From the NCBI GenBank assembly GCA_035564555.1, contig DATMTS010000027.1, forward strand, positions 1-64,000: a stretch of 64,000 nt of DNA. The letters run 5' to 3'. Both the position numbers and the translations under genes were made by a program. Positions 1-7,017 of this stretch are shown here, in pieces (positions within the stretch are counted from its first letter, which is position 1; each line of letters begins with the position of its first letter). Under the pieces are notes generated by a model. That model was not told where the DNA came from. It saw nothing but the letters and a program-made list of their open reading frames with translations, and searched no databases. The DNA comes from DATMTS01 sp035564555 (GTDB lineage: Bacteria > Actinomycetota > Actinomycetes > Actinomycetales > Microbacteriaceae).

Positions 1-22
1 CGCCGCGACGCGGGGCGGCGGA

Positions 23-607
23 TCAGGCTGGGCTGTGCCAGCGCTGCTGCGCCGCTAGAAGGCCGTCGGTCGTGATCTGCTCCACGGCATCCGCCGCGTC
101 GACGACGATCGAGGGCAGTTGCTTGCGCTCCGACGATGAGAAGTGGCTGAGCACGTGATCGGCGGCCTCTTTGCTGCCGGGCGGTCGCCCGACGCCGATG
201 CGTACGCGCGTGAAGTCGCCGGTTCCGATCGCGGAGATGATGTCGCGCACCCCGTTGTGACCGCCATGGCCTCCGCCGAACTTCAGCTTCAGGCTGTCGA
301 ACGGGATGTCGAGCTCATCATGCACGACGATCAACCGCGACGGATCGATCGAGTAGAACCGCAGCAGCGCTGCCACAGGGCCGCCCGAGAGATTCATGAA
401 CGAGTTGGGCTTGCCCAGGATCAGCCGAGGGGCACCCGGGGCGACCCGCACCTCCGCGACGACGGCGTTCGCCTTGTGCCGCTTGAACGCCGAGGCTCCC
501 CGGCTCGCGAGTTCATCCAGCACCGTCTGCCCGATGTTGTGCCGGGTCGCTGCATACGCGGGCCCGGGATTGCCGAGTCCGACGATCAACCAGGGATCTT
601 CACTCAT
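23..607 (-). CDS. pth: Peptidyl-tRNA hydrolase (Pth)
   Basis: Cytosolic esterase that releases peptides from peptidyl-tRNAs dropped by stalled ribosomes. The 194-residue product has the family length. It begins with the family signature VGLGNPG followed by TRHNIG, whose His is the catalytic histidine. The later HDELD and GGHGGHNGVRD motifs carry the conserved Asp and the Asn/His substrate-contact region. The ATG at 607 follows a purine-rich stretch (GAGGCAGACGG). It lies directly downstream of rplY on the same strand, the standard actinobacterial arrangement, but a strong GC hairpin sits between the two genes, so readthrough may be partial. Identification is secure from sequence motifs. Confidence 0.96.
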   Translation of the reverse strand: MSEDPWLIVGLGNPGPAYAATRHNIGQTVLDELASRGASAFKRHKANAVVAEVRVAPGAPRLILGKPNSFMNLSGGPVAALLRFYSIDPSRLIVVHDELDIPFDSLKLKFGGGHGGHNGVRDIISAIGTGDFTRVRIGVGRPPGSKEAADHVLSHFSSSERKQLPSIVVDAADAVEQITTDGLLAAQQRWHSPA

Positions 608-696
608 CCGTCTGCCTCACTGAGTTCGCCTGCAACGCTGAATCCGCCTGCCCCGTCGATTGCGTCCGTCTCACGAATGATCCGCCTGAACGAACG

Positions 697-728
697 CGCG
701 GCCGGCACGAGTCAACGTGCCGGCCGCG
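697..728 (-). terminator. 13-bp hairpin between rplY and pth
   Basis: A perfect inverted repeat, CGCGGCCGGCACG, a six-base loop, then CGTGCCGGCCGCG. It sits just past the rplY stop codon. On the minus strand it is followed by a mixed T-containing stretch (CGTTCGTTC) rather than a clean T-run. It is most easily read as an attenuating or intrinsic terminator of rplY. Confidence 0.6.
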
Positions 729-744
729 GATGATTCGCGTCTCG

Positions 745-1362
745 TTACTCGGCGGCCTCGGCGGATGCCTCTGCCTCCGCCTCGGTTCCGGCGGGCGCAC
801 CTTCGGTCTCGGCCGACGGGCCGGCCGGGGTGGTGATCGCCACGACGAGCAGATCGGGATCGCTCAGCAGAGTCGAACCGGAGGGAAGCTCGACGGCGCC
901 GGCCAGGATGTGGGCGCCCTCTTCGAGCCCCTCGACGTTCACGACCACGCGCTCGGGGATGTGGGTCGCCTCGGCCTCCAGCGACAGCGTCGCAGCGTCG
1001 AGCGCGACGATCGTGCCCGGGAAGGACTCGCCCTCCACGTGCACCGGCACATCGACGGTGACCTTCTCGCCCTTGGTCACCACGATGAGGTCGAGGTGCT
1101 CGATGATCTGGCGCACCGGATCCTTCTGCACGTCTTTGACCAGGGCGAGTTGGCTCTTGCCTGCGACGTCGAGCTCGAGAACCGCGTTCGCCTTGCGCAG
1201 GATCAGGCCGATCTGATGAGCCGGCAGCGTGACGTGCTGCGGATCGGTGCCGTGCCCGTAGATCACCGCCGGGATCTTGCCCGCTGCGCGGATCTTGCGG
1301 GCCGCGCCCTTGCCGAATCGGTCACGCGGTTCCGCGGACACCTTGTTGCTGTCTTCAGCCAT
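745..1362 (-). CDS. rplY: 50S ribosomal protein L25/Ctc-type (long TL5 form)
   Basis: 5S rRNA-binding ribosomal protein of the general-stress (Ctc/TL5) type. The N-terminal L25 domain spans about residues 5-95 and includes the conserved RFGKGAARKIRAAGKIPAVIYG segment in two parts. The C-terminal beta-domain (LDAATLSLEAEATHIPE) follows, and then an Ala/Glu-rich acidic tail typical of actinobacterial forms. The ATG at 1362 is chosen because AAGGAAAC precedes it; an upstream in-frame start at 1398 has no such signal and adds 12 unlike residues. It forms the rplY-pth pair, separated by a hairpin. A LexA-box-like dyad lies upstream at 1419-1434. Confidence 0.95.
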   Translation of the reverse strand: MAEDSNKVSAEPRDRFGKGAARKIRAAGKIPAVIYGHGTDPQHVTLPAHQIGLILRKANAVLELDVAGKSQLALVKDVQKDPVRQIIEHLDLIVVTKGEKVTVDVPVHVEGESFPGTIVALDAATLSLEAEATHIPERVVVNVEGLEEGAHILAGAVELPSGSTLLSDPDLLVVAITTPAGPSAETEGAPAGTEAEAEASAEAAE

Positions 1363-1418
1363 GGTTGTTTCCTTCATTGCAGTGGGCTCGCGGCCCACGT
1401 CGGTCTATGGAGTTCAAC

Positions 1419-1434
1419 TCGAACGCACGTTCGC
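1419..1434. promoter_or_regulatory. LexA/SOS-box-like dyad upstream of rplY
   Basis: TCGAAC-GCAC-GTTCGC matches the actinobacterial SOS consensus TCGAAC-N4-GTTCGA at 11 of 12 fixed positions. It lies between gntK and rplY, about 60 bp before the rplY start. CGAAC and GTTCG words are common in this GC-rich DNA, so a chance match is possible. Confidence 0.3.
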
Positions 1435-1523
1435 GCGTGAGGAAGGGACGTGAAGCCTGCTCCACCACGTCGATCACGGATGCCTGCGCCCGGTCGCCCG
1501 GCCACGGCATCCCTCGCCGAAGT

Positions 1524-2096
1524 TCAGTGGATCAGTCTACCCGACGCGGACGGCGCGACCGAACCGTCACAACCGACCCGGATGCCCGACACCGCCTCCT
1601 GCACGACCTGGTCGACGGGGGCCGCGATGTCGACGACGATTGCGTGCTCGTCCGGGTCCAGTCGCTGCAGCGTACTCAATTGCGAGTCGAGCAGGCTGAC
1701 CGGCATGAAGTGGTCGGAGCGACCCTGCAAGCGCCGGGCGAGCACCGACTTCGAGCCGTCCAGATGCAGGAAGATCGCCTCCGGCGCCTCGGTGCGGATG
1801 ACATCCCGGTAGGCGCGCTTCAGCGCCGAGCACGCGACCACGATGCCGGAACCCTCGGCCGCGGCGATCTCGGCTCCGACCCGCTGCAGCCACGGCCAGC
1901 GGTCCTCGTCGGTCAAAGGCGTCCCAGCCGCCATCTTCGCGATATTCGACGCCGGATGCAGCGAGTCGCCGTCGACGAACGGCACACCGAGAGCGTGAGC
2001 GACGAGCAGGCCGATCGTGCTCTTGCCCGATCCGGAGACGCCCATCACGACGACTTGCGGTCCGCGCGGCTTCCGCTCGTGCTGGGTATCACTCAT
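1524..2096 (-). CDS. gntK: Gluconokinase (GntK/IdnK family)
   Basis: ATP-dependent kinase that converts D-gluconate to 6-phosphogluconate. The 190-residue protein opens with a P-loop, GVSGSGKSTIG, followed by the family signature FVDGDSLHPASNIAKM, with the GDSLH and N-I-A-K-M residues that contact gluconate. ACSALKRAYRDVIR and the FLHLDGSK and SDHFMP segments match the gluconokinase core. ATG 2096 is preferred; a TTG at 2108 would add four residues. It is the last gene of the minus-strand run that begins at the uORF/FAH promoter. With gnd at 7976 it gives a complete route from gluconate to ribulose 5-phosphate. Confidence 0.93.
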   Translation of the reverse strand: MSDTQHERKPRGPQVVVMGVSGSGKSTIGLLVAHALGVPFVDGDSLHPASNIAKMAAGTPLTDEDRWPWLQRVGAEIAAAEGSGIVVACSALKRAYRDVIRTEAPEAIFLHLDGSKSVLARRLQGRSDHFMPVSLLDSQLSTLQRLDPDEHAIVVDIAAPVDQVVQEAVSGIRVGCDGSVAPSASGRLIH

Positions 2097-2166
2097 CGTC
2101 CTAGCCAATCGTGTCTGCGTGTGGTCATCGTAGTCGCCCCGATCCTCGCGCGAGGCGCGCCCGCAT

Positions 2167-3213
2167 TCAGAACCGCAGCAGCACTTTGCCGGAGGTGGCG
2201 GCGTCCCGCGCCGTCTGGAACGCCTCCACCGCGTTCTCGACGTCGAACTCGTGCGTGACGATCGGATCGACCTGGAGGGATCCGTCGGCCAGTGCCGCGA
2301 GCACCTCGTCGAGCTCGTCGTTGAAGCGGAACGAACCGACCAGCTCGAGTTCGCGGGTGATCGCGTACGAGATCAGTGCCGGCTGCTCACCGGAGGGCAG
2401 CAGGCCGACCATCACGACACGCCCGCCCCTCGTGGTCCCGCGCATCGCCGAGGCGAGTCCTCGGTGGTTGCCGGAGGACTCGAACGCGATGTCGGCGTCG
2501 ACGGCCGCTATCGCCTCGGACTCCCGCGCATCCACGGTGCGCGTCGCACCCACCGAACGGGCGATCTCAAGGGGTTTCTCAAACATGTCGACGGCGACGA
2601 TCTCGGCCGCGCCCGCGCGTTTCAGCACGGCGACGATCAGAGCGCCGACGGGACCGCTGCCGACCACGAGGGCGCGCTTGCCACGTACCTCCCCGGCACG
2701 CGACACGGCGTGCCAGGCGACGGCGGCCGGTTCGGCGAGGGCGGCGTCACGTTCGGAGAGTCCCGCCGGCAGCGTCCGAAGCATCCGGGTCGGCACGTTC
2801 GCGAAACGCGCGAAGGCGCCCTGCGTGTGCGGCATCCGCGCGGCACTGCCGAGGTAGGTGGACCCGGGCGAGAGATTCGGGCGACCCGCCGGGTAACGCG
2901 ACCCGTCGCCGGCTCCCTCGGTTGCCGGATGCACCGCGACGGAGGTGCCCGCTGCCGGCCCCGTGCCATCCGCGGCCGCCTCGGCGACGGTGCCGACGAC
3001 CTCGTGGCCGAGCAGCATCGGTTCACGCAGAATGGACTCTCCGGCGGCGCCGTCGAGCCAGTAATGCAGGTCCGATCCGCAGATGCCGCCGTAGGCGATG
3101 CGCACAACCGCCTCGTCGTCCGCCGGGTGCTGCCTCGTCACGGGTTCCACACGCACGTCGCCGCGACCATGCGCGACCACGCCAAGCGAGCTTTCCGGAA
3201 TCGCGTTCGTCAT
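2167..3213 (-). CDS. idnD: Zinc-dependent MDR alcohol dehydrogenase, L-idonate 5-dehydrogenase type
   Basis: Medium-chain dehydrogenase/reductase of 348 residues. The N-terminal GroES-like domain shows GGICGSDLHYW (first catalytic Zn ligand Cys and the SDLH motif) and GHEVVGTV (Zn ligand His-Glu). The Rossmann fold shows GSGPVGALIVAVLK. The GGICGSDLHYW form and the context (gluconokinase downstream, gluconate 5-dehydrogenase-like SDR upstream) point to L-idonate oxidation to 5-ketogluconate. Sorbitol/xylitol dehydrogenase specificity cannot be excluded. ATG 3213 is chosen because homology begins there; the upstream in-frame extension overlaps the preceding gene. It lies 29 nt after the SDR stop codon, so it is probably cotranscribed. 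Confidence 0.85.
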   Translation of the reverse strand: MTNAIPESSLGVVAHGRGDVRVEPVTRQHPADDEAVVRIAYGGICGSDLHYWLDGAAGESILREPMLLGHEVVGTVAEAAADGTGPAAGTSVAVHPATEGAGDGSRYPAGRPNLSPGSTYLGSAARMPHTQGAFARFANVPTRMLRTLPAGLSERDAALAEPAAVAWHAVSRAGEVRGKRALVVGSGPVGALIVAVLKRAGAAEIVAVDMFEKPLEIARSVGATRTVDARESEAIAAVDADIAFESSGNHRGLASAMRGTTRGGRVVMVGLLPSGEQPALISYAITRELELVGSFRFNDELDEVLAALADGSLQVDPIVTHEFDVENAVEAFQTARDAATSGKVLLRF

Positions 3214-3242
3214 GATGTTCTCCCTGTCATCGCATGCGGCCG

Positions 3243-4016
3243 TCAGACGACGACCGTCATGCCTCCGTCGATGAAGACGACTTGCCCGTTGACGTAGTCC
3301 GACGCACGCGAGGCCAGCCAGATCGCCGGTCCGACCAGGTCTTCGACAGTGCCCCATCGATGGGCCGGAGTCCGGCCGAGGATCCACTCGTTGAACACCT
3401 CGTCGTCGACCAGGTTCTGCGTCATCTCCGTGTGGATGTAGCCGGGCGCGATCGCGTTGATCTGCAGGCCGCTGGCGGCCCACTCGGCGGTCATCGCTCT
3501 GGTGAGGTTGCGGATGCCGCCCTTGGCCGCCGTGTACGCCGCGATCGTGGGCCTGGCCAGGTCGGTCTGCACCGAGGCGATGTTGATGATCTTGCCGTGC
3601 CCTCGCGGGATCATGCGCCGCGCCGCTTCACGGCCGACGAGGAACGCACTGGTCAGGTCGGTGCGCAGCACGCGATCCCAGTCCGCGACGTCGAGGTCGA
3701 GCATCGGCACCCGGTGCTGCACGCCGGCGTTGTTGACGAGCACGCCAAGCGGGCCGACCTCCTGTTCGACCCACTCGATGCCCTCGGCGGCCGCGCGGTC
3801 GTCGGTGACATCGAACGCGTGAGCGAAGATGCGGTCGGCGCCGAACCGGGTCGCGAGCCGTTCGTGCGCGGCAGCCAGTCGTTCTTCGTTGAGACCGTTG
3901 AGCACGATCGTCGCACCGGCGGCGGCGAGGCCGTTCGCCAAGGCGTTGCCGATGCCACGGCTCGACCCGGTGACCAGCACCACGACGCCATCGAGGGTGA
4001 AGAGATCCGTGCTCAT
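3243..4016 (-). CDS. SDR oxidoreductase, gluconate 5-dehydrogenase (5-ketogluconate reductase) type
   Basis: Classical short-chain dehydrogenase of 257 residues. The cofactor motif TGSSRGIG is at about residues 16-23, followed by NNAGVQHR, the catalytic Ser in INIASVQ, and the YTAAK Tyr/Lys pair. The sequence LFTLDGVVVLVTGSSRGIGNAL and PGYIHTEMT resemble IdnO/Ga5DH proteins, which reduce 5-keto-D-gluconate to D-gluconate with NAD(P)H. Its start overlaps the stop of the FAH-family gene by 4 bp (ATGA), which suggests translational coupling. With IdnD and GntK this would complete the idonate to 6-phosphogluconate route. Substrate assignment rests on context and overall resemblance. Confidence 0.85.
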   Translation of the reverse strand: MSTDLFTLDGVVVLVTGSSRGIGNALANGLAAAGATIVLNGLNEERLAAAHERLATRFGADRIFAHAFDVTDDRAAAEGIEWVEQEVGPLGVLVNNAGVQHRVPMLDLDVADWDRVLRTDLTSAFLVGREAARRMIPRGHGKIINIASVQTDLARPTIAAYTAAKGGIRNLTRAMTAEWAASGLQINAIAPGYIHTEMTQNLVDDEVFNEWILGRTPAHRWGTVEDLVGPAIWLASRASDYVNGQVVFIDGGMTVVV

Positions 4017-4804
4017 CGTTGCGCTCCTCCTGGGTGGGCTTGTGCTGAGTCGTGCAGCGGCACCGAGTCGTGCAGCAGCACCGGATTCTGCAGCGTGCCG
4101 ATTCCGTCGATCGTGATGCCCACCCGGTCGCCTGAAGCGACGGGTGCCGAGGTATCGGGTGATCCGGTCAGCACGATGTCACCGGGGCCGAGCGTCATGA
4201 TCGACGTCAGGTACACCAGCTGCTCGACGACGTCGTACGCAAGGGCGTCGGTGTTGGCTGCCGCGGCGATGCGACCGCCCACTTCCACCGTGATGCCGCA
4301 CGACCATGGGTCGAGCTCGGTCTCGATCCACGGTCCGAGTGGCGTGAAGCCGTCGCCGTTCTTGGCCTGGGTGAGCTTGTCGTCGAACGCCACCTGGTCG
4401 ACGGCGGTGACATCGTTGGCGACGGTGTAGCCCAGCACTGCTCCCAGCGCCTGCTCCGCCGTCAGCCGTCGCGCGAACCGTCCCATGACGATGGCCAGCT
4501 CACCCTCGGCCACGATCGACCCCCGGGCGGGATCGAGCATCACCGGATCGCCCGGGCCGACCGCGGTGCGCACCGATTTCAGGAACGCCTGCGGCGGCAG
4601 AGCACGGCCTTCGGCGCCGGAGTTGTGGGACATGCCGACGATGACGCGAGGCTGCACGGGTGCCAACAGCGCGGCATCCGGTTCGAAGGTCTCGCCCGTG
4701 AACGTAGGCTCCGCCGCGAAAAGGTCGACGACGCCATCCCAGCGGCCCTCCCGCCAGACGACGTTTCGCGGACCGGCCGCGGAGACGAGGCGGGCCAGGC
4801 GCAT
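4013..4804 (-). CDS. Fumarylacetoacetate hydrolase (FAH)-family protein
   Basis: FAH-fold hydrolase/decarboxylase/lyase of 263 residues from ATG 4804. Seen are GMSHNSG (catalytic-loop His), EGELAIVMGR (metal-ligand Glu region), GYTVANDVTAVD and FTPLGPW, then the C-terminal LTGSPDTSAPVASGDRV. The family includes oxaloacetate decarboxylases, acylpyruvases and 2-keto-3-deoxy-sugar-acid lyases/hydrolases; here a 2-keto-acid from sugar-acid catabolism is the plausible substrate, but this is inference. ATG 4804 is chosen because it shares its A with the TGA of a 21-codon ORF that carries the operon's only strong ribosome-binding site. A longer in-frame GTG start at 4852 has no such signal. Confidence 0.82.
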   Translation of the reverse strand: MRLARLVSAAGPRNVVWREGRWDGVVDLFAAEPTFTGETFEPDAALLAPVQPRVIVGMSHNSGAEGRALPPQAFLKSVRTAVGPGDPVMLDPARGSIVAEGELAIVMGRFARRLTAEQALGAVLGYTVANDVTAVDQVAFDDKLTQAKNGDGFTPLGPWIETELDPWSCGITVEVGGRIAAAANTDALAYDVVEQLVYLTSIMTLGPGDIVLTGSPDTSAPVASGDRVGITIDGIGTLQNPVLLHDSVPLHDSAQAHPGGAQR

Positions 4805-4869
4805 CAGGCTGCCACTCTGCCGCGTCGACGAAGCGCCACTATCGTGATGCACCGGCTCGCGACGCTCAT
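4804..4869 (-). CDS. 21-codon upstream ORF coupled to the FAH-family gene
   Basis: An ATG at 4869 follows a near-perfect Shine-Dalgarno sequence, AGGAGGT at 4876-4882, with six-base spacing. The ORF runs 21 sense codons and stops in a TGATG that overlaps the FAH start. The peptide is short and basic: Cys at position 7, Arg-Arg-Arg at 14-16, Arg at 18. This is too small to be a typical enzyme. It most likely acts as a translational or attenuation leader for the operon, or encodes a functional micropeptide. Annotation pipelines usually miss such ORFs. The ORF and signals are read directly from sequence; function is unknown. Confidence 0.6.
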   Translation of the reverse strand: MSVASRCITIVALRRRGRVAA

Positions 4870-4875
4870 CTGGTT

Positions 4876-4882
4876 ACCTCCT
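4876..4882 (-). promoter_or_regulatory. Consensus Shine-Dalgarno of the upstream ORF
   Basis: AGGAGGT, six bases ahead of the uORF ATG and out of frame with the FAH-family protein. It is among the best ribosome-binding sites in the window and decides that translation of this operon begins at the 21-codon ORF rather than at the FAH start. Confidence 0.7.
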
Positions 4883-4914
4883 GCTCGTGCGAGCCCCGTT
4901 GCCCACTGCAGACG

Positions 4915-4943
4915 ACCCTAACACCATGCTGAACACAGTTCAA
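4915..4943 (-). promoter_or_regulatory. Predicted promoter of the FAH-SDR-idnD-gntK operon
   Basis: A -35-like TTGAAC (4938-4943) and a -10-like TAGGGT (4915-4920), read on the minus strand, are separated by 17 bases. This would give a leader of about 40 nt before the uORF. The -35 lies inside a set of GTTCA/TGAAC repeats, as expected for a regulated promoter. Confidence 0.55.
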
Positions 4944-4959
4944 TGTGTTGAACATGAAC
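4930..4959. promoter_or_regulatory. Candidate IclR operator with overlapping inverted repeats
   Basis: The stretch holds TGAAC-N3-GTTCA (4930-4942) and GTTCAA-N4-TTGAAC (4938-4953), sharing one half-site, and a fourth half-site TGAAC at 4955-4959. It directly follows the iclR stop codon and covers the predicted -35 of the downstream operon. A similar dyad, TGAAC-N3-GTTC, lies in the promoter at 6992-7003. Confidence 0.6.
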
Positions 4960-4960
4960 G

Positions 4961-5752
4961 TCACGATGACGCGAGCGCCTCGGGTTGCAGGTTCATCGGG
5001 TTGGACATCAGCCGGGCGACGTGCTTCAGTTCGTCGACCACCTGGTGCAACGTGACGTCCGAAGCCCGCGACTCGACGAGGGAGGCGCCGAGCGCGATCG
5101 GCACTTCGCCGCTGGCTTGCGGGGGCACCACCACCGCGGCGCCGGCCAGCCCGGGGTAGACCTCTCCGTGGTCGATGCTGTAGCCGCGCTCACGCGTCTC
5201 CTTGAGCTTCTTCTGCAGATCTTCGAGGCTCGTCGTAGAACGGTCGGTGAACGACGGCCGCGTTTCGTCGTCCGCGAACCGCCGCGCGATCTCCTCGGGC
5301 GCCAGCTCGGCCAGCAGAGCGACGCCGACGGCTGTGATCGATGCCGGATAGCGCGATCCGATGCCCGCCGAGAACCGGAACGGCGCCCGGCCGACATGCG
5401 TGGCCAGGTACAGGACATGCGTGCCGTCGAGCACGGCCAGCTGGCATCGCTCGTGCTGCAGTACGTCGGATTCGGCGCAGGCCCGGTAGAACTCGAGGAC
5501 CGGGTCGAAGGAGCGCAGGTATTCGCCGCCGAGTTCGACGACGCGGCGACCGAGCTCGTACCCGGCTTCGCTACGCCTGATGAGACCGCCGTCTTCGAGC
5601 GCGCCGCACACGTTCAGCGTCGACGACTTCGCCGCGCCCAGGGTTCGGGCCAGCTCGCTCAACGTCACCGCTTCGTGAGCTTCGCCGAGGATGTCGAGGA
5701 TGCGCACGGCGCGTGCGACCGCGGGTGCCTTCTCGGGTGTGTCCGCTGCCAT
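4961..5752 (-). CDS. IclR-family transcriptional regulator
   Basis: 263-residue regulator. The N-terminal winged HTH spans about residues 10-75 (AVRILDILGEAHEAVTLSEL then AKSSTLNVCGALEDGGLI). It is followed by the IclR effector-binding domain, with ALLAELAPEEIARRF and the late ERGYSIDHGEVYPGLAG segment and the typical C-terminal ALGASLVE. IclR proteins bind small carboxylates or sugar acids. It sits between the 2-hydroxyacid dehydrogenase gene upstream and the FAH operon downstream, both on the same strand, and repeated TGAAC/GTTCA half-sites flank the module. It is therefore the likely local repressor or activator of sugar-acid catabolism. Confidence 0.93.
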   Translation of the reverse strand: MAADTPEKAPAVARAVRILDILGEAHEAVTLSELARTLGAAKSSTLNVCGALEDGGLIRRSEAGYELGRRVVELGGEYLRSFDPVLEFYRACAESDVLQHERCQLAVLDGTHVLYLATHVGRAPFRFSAGIGSRYPASITAVGVALLAELAPEEIARRFADDETRPSFTDRSTTSLEDLQKKLKETRERGYSIDHGEVYPGLAGAAVVVPPQASGEVPIALGASLVESRASDVTLHQVVDELKHVARLMSNPMNLQPEALASS

Positions 5753-5837
5753 CTGGTGCCTCGTTTCGTGTGAGCGCCTCGCTGTCGGCTCGCCGCCTAG
5801 TCGCTGCTCGTCGGCGATGTCGACCGGTTCGACGACG

Positions 5838-6890
5838 TCAATAGAAGTGCACGGTGTCGACGCGGTTGCGCAGCGGACGACCCTCGAGCAATCGTGTCGC
5901 GTTGTCTGCGAACAATTCTGCGATACGCCGGTCTTCGCCGGCGTTCAACGCGGCGGTGTGCGGGCTGATCAGCACATTCGGGTGGTCCCACAGCACACTG
6001 TCTGGCGCCAGCGGCTCGACCGCGACGACGTCGAGCGCCGCAAAACCCACGGTGCCGTCCGCCAGCGCAGCGATCAGAGCGGGCTCATCGATCACGGTGC
6101 CGCGTCCGACGTTGACCACGGTGAGACCCGGCCGGGCGGCCGCGAAGAATTCGGCGCCGAGCATCCCGTCGGTGGCTGCCGTTCCGGGCAACGCGACGAC
6201 GACCGCATCCACCCGAGCGGCGACCGACGCGATGGCTCCGGGATGCACGAGCTCGTCGACATGCTCGACCGCACGTTCCTGCCGGGAGGTGCCGATCACC
6301 CGCGCGCCGAGCGCGGAGAGCAGCCGCGCGACCTCGGCTCCGATGCCGCCGAGCCCGAGCACGAGCACGGTCTGCTCGCTGAGCTGCGCCATCTGCCACC
6401 GGCCGCTCCATTCATGCGCGCGCTGTTGGGCGAGCAGGCGCGGCAGCGACTTCGCTGCCGCGAGCACGCCGAACAGCGCGAATTCCGCGAGCGGGACGCC
6501 GTGCACGCCCGCCGACGTCGTGAAGGCCACGCGCTCCAACTGCTCGGCGCGAAGGCCGGCCGCCTTCACCTGGCTGCCCCCGCCGGCGGCCATCACCTGC
6601 ACCCAGCGCAGCGCAGGGTTGGCATCCATCGCGCGTTTCAGCGCCTCGGGGTTCACATCGGGGATGCCATAGAGTGCGTCGGCATCGTCGATGAGACGCT
6701 CGAAGCGCCCCTGCTCCTCGGCCGAGCGCCGGAATGCCGGATCGCCCGAGAAATCCGCCGGATGCCGCATCGGGGGCAGCAGACTCTGGTCGCGCACCAA
6801 CTCGACTCGGGGCTCGCGCCGCTCGATCAGCGTGCACAGTTCCTCGCTGAGCGGCGTGGCCACTGCCACGCGCAATCGTTCTCCACTCAC
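5838..6890 (-). CDS. D-isomer-specific 2-hydroxyacid dehydrogenase family protein
   Basis: NAD(P)-dependent 2-ketoacid reductase/2-hydroxyacid dehydrogenase of 350 residues. The catalytic domain is split around a Rossmann domain with VLVLGLGGIGAEVARLL (about residues 180-195). NVGRGTVIDEPALIAAL and AALDVVAVEPL carry the region around the catalytic Glu, and the catalytic His is in SPHTAAL. Relatives include GhrA/GhrB-type ketogluconate, hydroxypyruvate and glyoxylate reductases. Start is a GTG at 6890 with GAGGA upstream. It is divergent from the beta-hydroxyacid dehydrogenase gene and 85 bp upstream of iclR. A role in 2-ketogluconate or related keto-acid reduction is inferred from context. 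Confidence 0.88.
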   Translation of the reverse strand: MSGERLRVAVATPLSEELCTLIERREPRVELVRDQSLLPPMRHPADFSGDPAFRRSAEEQGRFERLIDDADALYGIPDVNPEALKRAMDANPALRWVQVMAAGGGSQVKAAGLRAEQLERVAFTTSAGVHGVPLAEFALFGVLAAAKSLPRLLAQQRAHEWSGRWQMAQLSEQTVLVLGLGGIGAEVARLLSALGARVIGTSRQERAVEHVDELVHPGAIASVAARVDAVVVALPGTAATDGMLGAEFFAAARPGLTVVNVGRGTVIDEPALIAALADGTVGFAALDVVAVEPLAPDSVLWDHPNVLISPHTAALNAGEDRRIAELFADNATRLLEGRPLRNRVDTVHFY

Positions 6891-6981
6891 TGCAACGTCC
6901 TCACTCCGTCAGCGGGCGCCTGAAACGCGCCCTCGCCCCGTGGTCGGCACGGCACCACGTTCACACAGTCTACCCCGCGTA

Positions 6982-7011
6982 TTCACTATGATGAACGTCG
7001 TTCGTTATACT
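6982..7011 (+). promoter_or_regulatory. Leaderless promoter with embedded TGAAC-N3-GTTC operator
   Basis: TTCACT (6982-6987, weak -35) and TATACT (7006-7011, -10) are spaced by 18 bases. The -10 ends six bases before the ATG at 7018, so transcription probably starts at the start codon. The dyad TGAAC-GTC-GTTC at 6992-7003 sits between the two promoter elements and resembles the half-sites at 4930-4959, so the same IclR protein may control both promoters. Confidence 0.65.
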
Positions 7012-7017
7012 GTCCAC

